From assembly GCA_028023455.1 (NCBI GenBank), contig JAQFVV010000283.1:1167377-1231376 (forward strand): a stretch of DNA of 64,000 bases. The letters are read 5' to 3'. Position numbers and translations under genes: made by a program. Of this stretch, positions 22,756 through 34,699 are shown piece after piece. The DNA is from Epiperipatus broadwayi. Taxonomy: Eukaryota > Onychophora > Udeonychophora > Euonychophora > Peripatidae. Below the pieces are notes generated by a model. The model had not been told where the DNA came from. It searched no databases and saw only the letters and a program-made list of their open reading frames with translations. The stretch's first letter is position 1. Each line of letters begins with the position of its first letter.

Positions 22756-23030
22756 ATACACAAGACAATGGGTTTTTCCCATTTTCATAAGGAGAGGGAA
22801 AGCTTTTGGCTAACCTTTTATCTTTTATTGTGAAATGTTGTTTATCATCTTTTGCCAATATAAAAAGAAATAATTTTACTAAAATAAATGTCAATTTAAT
22901 GATAAGAATCAACAGGGTAATCTTATTTGTCATATGAAAAGATAGAATGTAGGTATTAAGAGATCCTTTACTCAGCTTTTTGATGCCAGGTTTCTGAGTT
23001 GAAAGCCTTAACTGCACACACTTTTTTCAA

Positions 23031-23636
23031 TGGCAAATAATATAGATTACTAGACATAATTTTCCATATAAGGTAAAACAGATGATCATGTGTTCTGACA
23101 AAAAAAACTATTGAGTAAGAAGAGGAATTTCTAAATTCTTGAGACATGAGCTAGCAAATGCAAGAAGTATGAAAAAAGTTTTTGGCTTTTTGTAGATGAA
23201 AAGTCACAGAAATAAGGAATAAGCCCAATGTAAATGGTATATCTGTCAAAATAGTAATGAACCTAGTTCACAAAAAAATGCATTAATAGTTCAGAATATA
23301 GGAATTATTCACAGAACTAGCAGTGGGAACAATATGAATAGAAGTTGACCAATCATCCATTTCAGACCTACTTAAGTGAAGAATTTCTGAAAAGAGTAAA
23401 TGTAGAAGTTTTTTAGTAGTGTTCAGGACAATGCCTTCTCATTTAAATTAAAATGAGTGTGAAGAAAACATTTGTTGCCTGCATATCAAATTTTATCCCC
23501 ATTCCTTGTAGTCTAAATTTAAATAAAAATAATGAATAGGCAATAATGATGAAGAAAAATGGAAAGAATTATTTTTTTAATGTTTTTTTCAGAAATGTCA
23601 ATTGTTAAAATTATATAAAATTTACATTTGTTACTT
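23031..23636. other. AT-rich spacer between segmental-duplication copies
   Basis: No feature recognised. Confidence 0.45.
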
Positions 23637-25167
23637 TATAATATGAAAATTCCAAACACTTTGAATGAGATGAGACTATTAATATTTATTGTTTGTTAAA
23701 GATAATTGTAAAAACAAGGAAAGGTATAAAGGAAAAGCAAAATAAAATGAATAAATTTTTCTCCTCTTTCTCTTTTTAATAATTTTAATTATCTATTAGT
23801 TTTTAAAGCTGTAAAAAATAATAAGAGATAAGATAAATAAGGAAACTTTAACTAGTACTCTCCAGTTTTTAAAACAAAAGAAAAAAATAAGGTTTTAATA
23901 TTTTTGTAAAAAATTCTGTTTTTAATTAACCAAATTTGATTTCTTTTTTCCTCTTTATCTTTCTAAAAAGATGTTTTTCAAATTAAAATATAATTAAAGA
24001 ATTATTTATTTCTAGTGATTAAAAAAAAACTATAGAATAAATTTTCAATGATTAATATATAATTGGAATTTTTTAATTAATTAAAAAATAAATGAGGGAA
24101 ATAATCTTTTGTAAATTTAAAATTGGTTGGTCAGGATTTAATGCTGTCATTGTTAAGTCATGCATAACCAGATGGATAACAAGATTTTTCCAATCAAATG
24201 ATGGGGTGGGGGAGATTAAGGCAGTAGACTTGAATATCTAACCAGTATCAGTCATTCTTGACTCAAATATTAAAACAAACAACAGTAACAGCTAGGCTCT
24301 TCAGAGAACTATGAAAAGTAAAATAAGACTACTCTCACTGCTAACTTTTTAAAAATGGAGTTGAAGAAAATTCTGTGTTAAACTTTAGCTAAAAGCTGAG
24401 TATCACTAAACCAACATTTAGCCTGTTCTCTAAAATAAAATGTAGAAAGAGAAGATCCTTGAGAAGGTTTGCATCAAGCTTTATGTGTTCATCCAAATGT
24501 ATAAATGTTCCAGGCTATGCTAATTTGATCTGGAAATCTGTGTTAATATGAAAGTTATTATATTGTATAATTGATAAATTCAACTTATGGCAACCTGACC
24601 AGGAAATCTCTTACAATTCGAATGTTATTATTTCAAGTTTGAAGCTACAGAAAGAAGTTAATGGATGAACCTTTAATGGAAATAGTGGATAATATTCACT
24701 GATATAAACCTATCTGAAAGTTATTATTATTATTAGTTTTAATTGAATTTTTGAAGAGAAAAGAAAAAAATTGACAAAAAGACATTGCAATTATAATTAC
24801 AAAGAATAACTAAAATAATGAAATTTATGGTAACATGGGATTGTAATGTGCACATCTACATTTGTAAATAGTTTTTTATAAGTAGTAATAATTGATGATG
24901 ATACCCTGTTCAGGCAAATAGCAAAGCTATAAAAAAAATTAAAGAAAGCATGGTCCTGATTATGCTCCTATTGACAATAATATGATTAATTAACATTGAT
25001 AAAGTAGATAGAATCATGTAAAATTACCCGTACAGATATGTACTTTTAAATAAATGAATATTGTTGACTTGAAATTGAACTAACAATAATAAGATTCAAC
25101 ATGTATCTTGCTATGCATTATAATACTATGTAACTATTGGATCAATAAAGTTTACTATTGTTGAAAC

Positions 25168-25319
<152 letters not shown>

Positions 25320-25460
25320 TTTATTTTTTTATTATTATTGTTGTTGAAACTTTTTTGATTTATCTTCCCACCCAAAGTATAAAAGGTTAAAGGCCATTCC
25401 CATTTACATAAGGAGAGAAATAGGTTTTAGCTAAGTTTAAATTTTTTATCCTTTATTGTT

Positions 25461-25551
25461 TTTTTTTCCGTTTTTTTTCATATTTCAAATGCATTGATCG
25501 GGAAGTGAATCAAAACAGCTGCTTGGAAGGCAGCTGCCACAAACACTTGGC
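25461..25551 (-). mobile_element. tRNA-derived SINE insertion with target-site duplication
   Basis: Flanked by atcctttattgtt (25448-25460) and atcttttattgtt (25552-25564), 12 of 13 identical. The paralogous copy 1 has a single 'atcttttattgtg', i.e. the empty site. Minus strand: anticodon-type hairpin GCTGC/GCAGC with loop CTTCCAA, decayed B box 'gattcacttccc', A-rich 3' tail. The A box is degenerate. Confidence 0.8.
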
Positions 25552-25739
25552 ATCTTTTATTGTTAAATATTGTTTTTTTATTTTTAATTAGTAAATGATA
25601 CTTAACTTTGTTAAAGTACATGTTAATTAATTTAGTAATAAGAATTAAGAAGTCAGTCTTATTTGCTACATGAAATTATATTTTTATAAAAAATACATTA
25701 TGTTTTTATATTGGACTATTTCCATTTTCTAATATGAGT

Positions 25740-26400
25740 ATTGAATGTCTTTAGAAAAATTTAATTTTATTTAAATATTTCAAATACAGTCAACTGTTAG
25801 TGATAGTATACCAAGAAGCTAGTATATGTACAACATTTCAAGAGATGTTATTCTCCACTTTTCTTCAGATGTTTCTGGCCTTACCAGTGACAGTACTATC
25901 ATGGGATTTGAACCTGGACCCTTAGATTATAGAGTATTGAATTTTAAATTAATGCTCCTGAGCCATCCTGCCAAAGGCAACAGTTTGTAGAAATCTCCTG
26001 ATTTCTCCACTTTTTCCTAAGAGCAAAGTTGATTGGTGGTTTCCATACATTATGTATAGTCACACTAGGTTGTCTTATGGGATTTTTGCCATTGTCATGT
26101 GAGCAGCTTTTTTAAATTTTTTTCTTTGTATCTTTTCCTCTCTATCCAATATTTTTGTGTTTTCATTGGCACATACATGGTCTGCTATCTTAGACACATC
26201 TGTTTTCTCTCTTCTAATCACCAGTTTGTGTTCTTGCAAGTGATTTTCAATGTGACAACTGATCTCTCTAATATATGCTCTTCCACATTCACATGGTATT
26301 TCATAGATGTGGTTTTTTTCTTTTCAGCATCTCAAGTTTAGGTTTTGTAGATGTTAGAATTTTTCAAAGTGTGGTATGACTCTGGAAATCTGTTCTAAAT
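25740..26400 (-). pseudogene. Penelope-like element, 3' part with GIY-YIG endonuclease remnant
   Basis: Minus-strand reading from about 26385: 'LTSTKPKLEMLKRKK', then 'IYEIPCECGRAYIRE' (26263-26307) and 'HLQEHKLVIRREKTDVSKIADH'. The IY(E/K)IPC.CG..YI block is the GIY-YIG-type endonuclease segment typical of Penelope-like elements. About 200 bp further 3' (near 25935) lies a tRNA-like string with TGGCTCAGGAG and AGGTTCAAATCCC, then an A/T-rich tail ending near 25740. The same order recurs in the other Penelope copies of this window. Lacks the RT. Confidence 0.75.
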
Positions 26401-27097
26401 GTAACTATTTAAATTAAAATACACTAATATATATTGATATTGTTTTTGTTTACTGTCATAATTCCCTAGAGTCCTTGTGATCTTGAGCTAGCTCTAGAGC
26501 AATAATGGTTGATTTATATGCATGTGAGATATATTCTGTGTTTTGAAATTTAGATGATTCTCTGGATGGTGCAAGGATTGAGATCACTCTTAAAATCTAT
26601 TTACTGCACATTATTTGTACAGATTAGAAATTAGTTTATATTTAACCTGAACACTGCTAGTAATATAACTTATTATTATAACTTCTTATTTGGAATAAAT
26701 GTTGATTCTCTCATGCTTATGTTATATTTGTCAATGATTATTTATTACAATATTAATTGAGATAATTATGATATTCTGTAGGGATGTGATTTTTATTTAC
26801 TTATATATACCCCTCATGTCTCTTCCATGTCTATAAAAATCTGATTCTAGTCCAATAACACTTTGTAACATCTGGATTTCATCTTAATAGTAAAACGAAG
26901 TTAAAGGTGTTTTTCAGATGTATATCTTTATTGATTCTAGCTTTGAATCAAAACTCCTCATTTATCAAAGCAATATCCAGAAACCAATCTGTAATGGAAA
27001 TCAAACTGCATTACCATATGGTAAATCACTGACTATTCATGCTTATGATTTATAATGCTAAAATGAAAAGCTATTCTTATTATCATCCTAACATAGT
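26401..27097. other. AT-rich sequence with no recognised feature
   Basis: Could hold further decayed Penelope sequence; none recognised. Confidence 0.4.
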
Positions 27098-27110
27098 AAG
27101 CCAAAACAAT

Positions 27111-27385
27111 GGCAAAACTCTTTTCTCCATACAGTAGTGCCACCCTGTGCTAACCAGAGTAATCAATAGATGCCAGAAGGCTTGTGCTCCTCACTGATGA
27201 TGGCCACAAGCCAGAAACTAGTCTGGGGATATTGTATGAGTAGGCACTAGATAGGGATTTTATGCACAAGCCTTCTGGCATCTATTGATTACTCTGGTTA
27301 GCACAGAGTGGCACTACTGTATGGAGAAAAAAGTTTTGCCTTTGTTTACAACAATTATGTGCTAGTATGAGATGGTGATCATGTG
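27111..27385. mobile_element. Family A repeat with perfect 13 bp target-site duplication
   Basis: AAGCCAAAACAAT occurs at 27098-27110 and 27386-27398. Between them are near-perfect ~75 bp inverted arms ('ccatacagtagtgccac', 'gatgccagaaggcttgtg' and complements). The centre is deleted asymmetrically, leaving one hammerhead-like motif. Arm identity is higher than in other copies, so this may be a young insertion. Confidence 0.9.
27187..27236 (+). ncRNA. Hammerhead-ribozyme-like motif with fully paired stem II (family A)
   Basis: CTCCTCA, CTGATGA, stem II TGGC/GCCA with loop CACAA, GAAAC, TA, GTC, TGGGGA. All catalytic positions and stem II pairs are intact; only the outer ATCCAA strand has been lost upstream with the deletion. 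Confidence 0.75.
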
Positions 27386-27398
27386 AAGCCAAAACAAT

Positions 27399-28827
27399 CA
27401 AAGCTTACAATAATATGACTGTATATTGATGTAAATTCTATGATAAATGAAAATATGTTCTTTATTTATAATAGTTAAAGTGTAAATCATTCAAAGATCT
27501 TTTAAAATAATTGTGATTTTATTTTAAATTATTGATTTTAAGTGCTTATATAACAATTAATTAACATCTGCAAATAAAACGAAACAAATTTATTTATATA
27601 TAACACATAGATTCTTTTTTTTCTTTTGAACTATAAATAGATTTATCATTTTCACTTAAACTACTAAATTTTTTTTTATATTTGTAATGAATGATTTGAA
27701 ATTAAAGTGAAATTAATAAATTATAAAAAAAAAATAGTATAAAATTATTTTATTAACAAAATAAATGCAACAAAATATGCTCCCAAATATAACACATTGA
27801 ATTTGTTTAATAAATCATATTTTACATAAAAATTTTCAATATGTGATCAAAACGATTAACATTTTGCTAACGTGCGATAGGAAATTTCTCTCCAGTAAGG
27901 AATCATTTTTACATTCAAAATTTCTAAACAAAATCTCGCTTAGACGAATGCCTTATGGAATGCATTTGACTGAATCTTGTTTTACTATCTTGTTCATTCT
28001 GAAAAAAAAAAGACAATTACTTTTTTTAAAAAAGCAATGAATATATATATAAAAGGTAGGATGAAATGATAACGAAAAAATATTAATAATTTAAAAACAA
28101 AATAAAACCCAGTAAATTTTAAAGTATGCATAAGTTTTACAGTAAACCATGATTTACCAATAAATATCTGCCTAGTTTCCAAATTAAAAATCACAGTCTA
28201 ACAGTCAATGTTCAATCAGCCAATAGAATTTGCACAATTTGTTGTCATGGAAACATTTGTACAAATTCATCTTTTATCTACAGAGTTTGTCTTGACATTA
28301 AATTGTGGATATTCTATGGGTTTATCAAGCTTTGACAGTAACATTGTGAATAAATTATATAAATATATTTTAAAAAAAACTTTATCAGTTCTTACAAACA
28401 TGAAATTAATTAAAGAAGTGATAAAACTTTTAATTAATCTTCTACTGTATCTTCTATTTCCATCTATATATTAACCTAGGATATAAAATTCAATCAATCT
28501 TCCACAACATATGTTTCAGATTCCTAAAAAATATATTAATATCCCATTAGTATAGAAATGTCATTTTTCTTTAAATATCACTAATGTGTTATATGTAGTT
28601 GAGGTCAAAATTTAAATGTACAGAATTAGAAATATTAATATGCATATACAGATTTTTGTAAATAATAATGCTATTTTGTACATTCTTGTTTTAATGTCAA
28701 ACAGATCATATTAATCATATTTAAGTAATATATTATCACCAATACAACTGGTTCAATTTTATAGCTTATGTAGGTTAACAGTATCATTAAATACAGTGTG
28801 TATAGATTTTGGTTTCATACATTTTTC
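27399..28827. other. AT-rich sequence with no recognised feature
   Basis: Overlapping short open frames near 27.85-28.47 kb are low-complexity and motif-free. Confidence 0.45.
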
Positions 28828-29131
28828 TTTCACATCTTTTATGCCACCTATTGAGAACTTTAATAATCAATAGATGTTGGATGATATTGCTTATTAAATC
28901 TCTATCTTATGCTATCTTATTTAATATCTCCAAATTAGTTTTAAAGTTACAGATTTCATTAATGAAGTTCACTGTTCCATGATCCAAAACTCCTCATTGA
29001 TGAAAGCCATAAACTTGCAACTAGTTTGGAGATATTGGATAGAATAGCACAGGATAAGGATTTAATAATCATTAACATTTGATATTTATTAGTTACTGAA
29101 TTTTACAGTAGGTGGCATAAGAGTGGTGAAA
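28828..29131. mobile_element. Family A-related palindrome, diverged
   Basis: Outer arms 'tttatgccacctattg' and 'cagtaggtggcataa' are inverse. Inside are recognisable A-arm remnants ('aatatctccaaattagtttt', 'actagtttggagatattgga'). The plus-strand hammerhead-like motif at 28981-29040 keeps ATCCAA/TTGGAT but has TTGATGA and GCAAC in place of CTGATGA and GAAAC. Confidence 0.7.
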
Positions 29132-29604
29132 TAAAAATGCAGTCTGTTAAAGCAGCAATATGTAAGTTAGGCGGATGTAATAGTCCATTTGATATTTTAT
29201 TGGTTTATAGATTTTAGTTAGCAATAATACTAATTTGTACATTCAAGCTTTAACTTCAAAAAATTATATTAATGGTGTTTAAATAAAAATGACATTGACA
29301 TGCAAATGGCATTCAGTCATCTCCAATACACTTGATAGGTTGGTTAATTGTCCAAAATACATATGTGGATGTTGATTGATTTTTTCATAATATGATTACA
29401 CAAAACTCTTGCATGCTATCGCTGGTGGATTTTCTCTACTTTCACTATTTACCATTATTTAAATTAGCAAACTTTTAAGTGGATTTTATTAATTATAAGT
29501 TTAGTTTGGGGGTTGTCTTATACTCGGAATATGTCTATGGCTCATGGGTCCACATATGGTACTTTGGGTGCTTAAACTTCTTATGATTTTATCTAAAACC
29601 ACTA
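29132..29604. other. AT-rich sequence with no recognised feature
   Basis: Nothing supported. Confidence 0.5.
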
Positions 29605-29790
29605 ACAACATCACATGATCACCATTCTCTATGCTTACACAAGCTGTTTACACAGATGCTAAACTCTCCATACAGTAGCACTAGATAGAGATTTTATGCA
29701 CAAACCTTTTTGAATCCATTGATTGTTATGGCTTACAATGAGTGGTGCTACTGTATGGAGAGTTTAGTTTCTATGTCTACGATTCATCTA
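29605..29790. mobile_element. Family A repeat, internally deleted palindrome
   Basis: 'taaactctccatacagtag' and its complement 'ctactgtatggagagttta' bracket a remnant 'cactagatagagattttatg'. The hammerhead segment is deleted. The outer 'catcacatgatcaccattct' is present on the left. Confidence 0.75.
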
Positions 29791-32559
29791 GCAATGAATC
29801 ATTTGAGTATTACCTGCATGGTTTGATACAGTGACAGAAGGGCAGACCCTGAAACTCAAGATTCACGGACTGCAGCCCTGTCTATCACTTCCAGCATTTA
29901 GACTTCTTATAAATTTCTGAACAATAAATCTCTTTAAATATTTATTTAAATTTAATCTGGAATAATGAGTTTTCCCAAATATCTATGGAGAACTATTTTG
30001 TTGATAGTAATCTAATAAATCTTCTGATTACTTCATTACTTTTCTAATTAGTTTCTTATGTCCTTTGTAGTCCTCATTATTCAGAAAAAGTCTGACAGTA
30101 TTTGATGTTCTTATTAAGCATCCAATTTGCTTTACATATTAATTTCAATGTCTATATTTTGTATTGTGAAATAAAGTGTAAAAATTTGCTCATATTAACC
30201 ATAGAATTCATAAATTTATAAAACATGAATGCTAAACTAGTTTCATCTCATAGCTAGATTCCTCAAAGATTTTAAAGTGAATTATAATTTACCAACTATT
30301 CATTGATATCTGAGTTAATTTGTTTTTAAAAAAATTATAAAAAAATATAGCTACTTTATAATATTGTGAATTAATGCTTTGAGATAAACACTGAAATCTT
30401 ACATTATATTAAGAACCATCACAATTATTGGTCATCATATAGTTTAATCAAAGGTTACTGATAAGTCAGGGTATATGATGAACAGTGCCTGTAACTCAAG
30501 TTTAAGTCCAGACAAAGACTTAAAAAATTGTTTAGATTAAAACCAGTCCTTGCTCATGTCCAACTTAATTAACCATCCAATATTGGTCAGCAAATGGATA
30601 TATATCTCTAGCTAAAGAATATAACATGAATAAAAACTGCTCAAAATTTCACAACTATGAAAAAAAGTACAATTGCCTAGAACCTCCATCAATAGGGGAA
30701 CCCTAAAGTCCACAAATCAATTTTCTATAAAGCTCACATTTGTAGTAAAAAAAAATCGGAAATCTTTTTTAAATTGTTATCTTTATATATATCGAAGAAA
30801 TTCAACACAACCATGAATTTTTTGATACCTGTCATGTCTCTTCTGCAATGATGAAAGGGAATATAGGAAATAAAATTTATGCATGATGACAGTTGCAAAA
30901 AAGACAGGCAATAAGTAATTTACTAGCTATCTTATTTAATAAAAAGCCAAATAACTAGATTCGGTTTTTCTTGAACAATTAATGTAAATGTTATTTAACA
31001 TATTTACAAGAAAAGTAATTTCATTAAAAGGTATACAGAGATAATTATTAAACCACGGTCAGCATTTATTAATTAAAAATTAGCCAACATATAAACCTTT
31101 TTTACCGTTGCTCCTATTTATGAGGAATTTGAATTTATAGGCTAAAAAGTACATTCAGAATAATTATAACATAGCTATTTTCTCTATTTTCCTGAAGACT
31201 TTTCAAAAATAAAATTTTGGTACTACAACAGTGGACGATCCACACCACTCGATGGTGCTGTTGCTAGTCAAAAACAAATAGATATAATGTTATCGGGCGC
31301 AGGTTGTCTGGATTTGTTTTTACACCGTTTTTTTTTATATTTTTATATTAGTATATAATAAGCTTTATTAACGAGTATGTGTATGTATTTATATTGCACT
31401 CTATTAATGAGTATTTATATTGCGTACATTTCACCATTTTTTTTTAAGTTTTATTTATCTGTAAAGGAAACTGTAATGTGATAGATTTTGTGAACATTAC
31501 AACTTTTCTAAATTATCTCTTAGAAGTTATTAAATTTATAAATTTGTTTGTATTCACATATAAATCTTAAATCCAGGAGTGACTGTCTTATACATATAGT
31601 AGAATGTTGACAACTTAAATTTCTTTTTAAAAAAAAAAAGAATCAAGGTCATCTGTTTCTCAGAAATACCTCTCATTAAATTGTAAACTGAGAACTGAAA
31701 TTTCAAAGTTGATTTAAAAATAAAGTTAAAAAACAAAACACCAAATTATTGAACTGACAGCTGGATTTTTTGTCTTTGCTAAAATTTATTAGAGTTATTA
31801 AAACTTAAGAATTTAATACTAAAAATTGTAAACAACTTAATGGCTTGTGAGGGGATGAAAAAGATTTGCTATAAAAATCCCAGTTTGAATTCAAAAGAAA
31901 TTGATTCTCATTATTTAACAAATCAAATACAGCCAGGCGCTACGCCCAAATTTATGATGTTGGCAATTGGTCTAGAAAATTGGCCTATGAGATGTAGGGA
32001 GTCCCAAAAAGCAGCCTACCAAGAAGCCACCAAGAATAAAGCAGCCCACCAGTGAATGTTACTGCCTATGCCATGCAATCTCCCTCAGGAAAAAGATGAT
32101 GAGGAATTAAATCTTCCGCAGAGCTCTTAACTAAATCATAAATAAATCTCTCTAATACTTTTTATAAACTAGCTATACTATAAATGTGCACAAACTGTTA
32201 AACTAAAGTCTACTCTTAATAATTAAAACTCTAATAAATTTGAAATTATTAAGTTTCTTAATGTGATCTTATTTAAAAATGATAATATTGTAAAATCTTG
32301 CCTAATTAAAGGTTAAACTAGTAATATTTCTGTTAAACATGACAACTACCTTAGTTATTGTTCTTAATTTATTCAATCTGTGGATATGCCTTCATCACTT
32401 TGCTTATTGGTATTTTATTAATTATGCTATGCCATCCTTCAGGATGGAGATTGCTAATATTATAAGAGTAGAGAGATAATTAGATGCTCTCATATAATTT
32501 TATATTGCTTTTTCACACACACATAAATTTCCAACCTGAGCACCTACTTTTATATATGT
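29791..32559. other. AT-rich sequence, no recognised gene
   Basis: A short hairpin at about 31229-31266 (acaacag...ctgttgct) and a 71-codon open frame at 31840-32055 without family features are the only things of note. Confidence 0.45.
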
Positions 32560-33300
32560 TGAGCTACTATATTTTAGCTTAGTATAATCCAGGTTTGCAT
32601 ACTTAATTATATCAGTTAACGATCAAACTGGGACCGCCGATCATTACATATAGAAGACTGATGGTATTTACGCGATTGACATTCCATTTTGTATTTCTTA
32701 CAACGCCTTAATATTATTTCCCCAACACAAACACAGTTCTCTGTCAGAAAAATTTTTTTTGCTGTAGGAAAGTCACCATGGCTCTTTCTGTAGCAGGAAA
32801 TTCCAACAACTTGAAAGCAGACTATCTTTCTGCCATTTTATTTTTTGATCTTGCAAGTTCTCGTAAACTGCATGACTTTCACATGAGCTCTGCCGAATCG
32901 CACTTTTCCCTCCTCATTTCTTAGATTATGCCAGCTCCCAAGGGGAGTATGGATGTTTGTGAAATAGTTAGAATTTATAGCACCTCATACTACTTCCACT
33001 AAGTTTAACACTAACTATTTCAGACTGCGTATTGGTATAGTTTTTGTCATTACAACTACAGACACCCTGACATGATACGCTGTTGAATGTTCAATAATAA
33101 TGTGTATATAAAGTGTCATAACATGTCGCAGATAATGTTCATATGCTATAGATGTGGGAGTAGTGTTGACTGCTTCGCCATCAAGTGTTTGAACAGTTTA
33201 CAGGCCATAAGATATATGAGTAGCCTTGTAAATGGCATATTTCTGTGTTTTTGCATGGAAACAGTGCCATCAAACAGTGTGGATCATCTGGTGTTGTAGT
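32560..33300. other. Island of higher GC and complexity; unidentified
   Basis: Base composition is visibly less AT-rich than its surroundings. A 70-codon plus frame at 33087-33299 contains four cysteines. No motif, repeat partner or exon structure recognised. It could be a conserved regulatory element, an exon or an old transposon. Confidence 0.3.
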
Positions 33301-34326
33301 AACAAATTTAGATCAAGATGGTCTGTATAAAAGTTCTCTAAATTCACTCAAGAGGTTAATCTCTCCTCAGGAGTGACTTCTTCATTTGCCAGTAGATACC
33401 TTACTCTGAAAACAAAAAAAAATGTCAACAATAATCACTAAACAAGCAATAGATATGTTTATACAACTAATAAAATACCCCCCTCCCATTATTTACCCTA
33501 GTATTTTGGCATCTAGAAATCTGTAATAATGGAAAATTCTATTACATTTAGTATTAAATTATAACAATAACTTTACTGGAATTTCCCATCACATTTAAAT
33601 TATAATAATTTTTACATTTATAATCTTTACAATTGCAGTTTTTTTACAAAACTTTATTGATATATACACACAAGACTGCTTGCATATTTTATATAAATAT
33701 ACAATACATACATAAATATAGAAATACATAGTACACATTTATTTTGCTTGTATAATATATTTACAACACCCACATACATATTTAAATACATAGCAATATA
33801 AATTAGAATGTTTTGCATTAATAAACAATAAGAGTCATGCAAAGGGGGAAAAAAAGAAAATTACATTTTGATGAGAAAATGAATGGTCATGATATGCAAT
33901 TGGCAGGTAAACAAGGTTTTATAGTTAATCGTTTGAATGTTGTCTGTGATTAATTGCTATCAGATATTTAAAGACATGTTGAGGTTTATCAAAATATTTT
34001 AAATTATTTCGTCATATTAATCAACTTAAAAGAAATTTCACCAAATGAATACGATGAATATATTTTAAATTTAAAAAATACGTGTTCAAACAACATCGAT
34101 ATTACTATTATTAAGAAAAACCACAATGTACATTTTTGCACAAAATAAAAATTTAAATCGTCATTTATTAATGTATAAATCGATTTTACAAGAACTAGTT
34201 TTTATATTTCTTAATTTTCACATAATTTTAAAAATATATTTAACAATGCATTGGCAGAGCGTTCTTTCGATGAACTTAAAAGAATTAAAAATTACATTAG
34301 AAATTCTTTAGTCAAGCAAAATTATG
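33301..34326. other. AT-rich sequence with no recognised feature
   Basis: Nothing supported. Confidence 0.5.
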
Positions 34327-34341
34327 AAATTTGCCAATATT

Positions 34342-34424
34342 TATTTTATATGTCAAAACGTTGAGTGGGAAGCGAACCCGGGCCAGCTGCTTGGAAGGCA
34401 GCTACTAGGCCACCAACGCTTGAC
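34342..34424 (-). mobile_element. tRNA-derived SINE, perfect 15 bp target-site duplication
   Basis: AAATTTGCCAATATT is at 34327-34341 and 34425-34439. Minus strand: GTCAAGCGTTGGTGGCC start with an A-box-like region, anticodon-type hairpin AGCTGC/GCAGCT with loop CTTCCAA (anticodon TCC if read as a tRNA), intact B box GGGTTCGCTTCCC, then 'acgttttgacatataaaata'. The perfect duplication points to a recent retrotransposition. Confidence 0.9.
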
Positions 34425-34699
34425 AAATTTGCCAATATTATGCATTTAAAATGGCATTTCTAGCAGGGTTGATTACAATGAGCACATTGATAATTTTCCG
34501 CTCGAAATGCACAGAAAGTGAACATATAATAACGTTCTTAACATTTTCATTCTAATTACGGCTTTTATTAGTGTTCCATTAAGAATTGTTTTTATTTTTA
34601 ATTCATAGAAAGTTTTTTTTGTTATATTAAACATATATTATTCTATTTCTCATTTTGTTAATCTAGTTTATTATTTGATGCAATAAAAACAAAAAAAGG

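Larger units (their letters stand above)
19370..23030. repeat. Segmental duplication, copy 1
   Basis: Blocks 19370-19915, 21655-22290 and 22756-22960 align in order with 23637-24190, 24205-24900 and 25375-25690. Shared landmarks are 'cctctctctttttaataatt', 'aatggaaatagtggataa', 'catctacatttt.aaata' and 'cataaggagag.aa'. Interruptions unique to this copy are the inverted-repeat element at 19918-21645 and the family A repeat at 22330-22755. Confidence 0.8.

Noticed and set aside
22658-23017. 119-codon minus frame, and the similar 108-codon frame at 49705-50031
   Set aside because: They share peptide strings such as 'QWM..GLCIK' only because both cross a family A arm; no conserved protein is implied.
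25780-26100. Hammerhead motif in the Penelope tail
   Set aside because: 'ccagaaacatctgaagaa' near 25870 superficially recalls GAAAC, but no CTGATGA box with a pairing stem II could be placed in any of the Penelope tails here.
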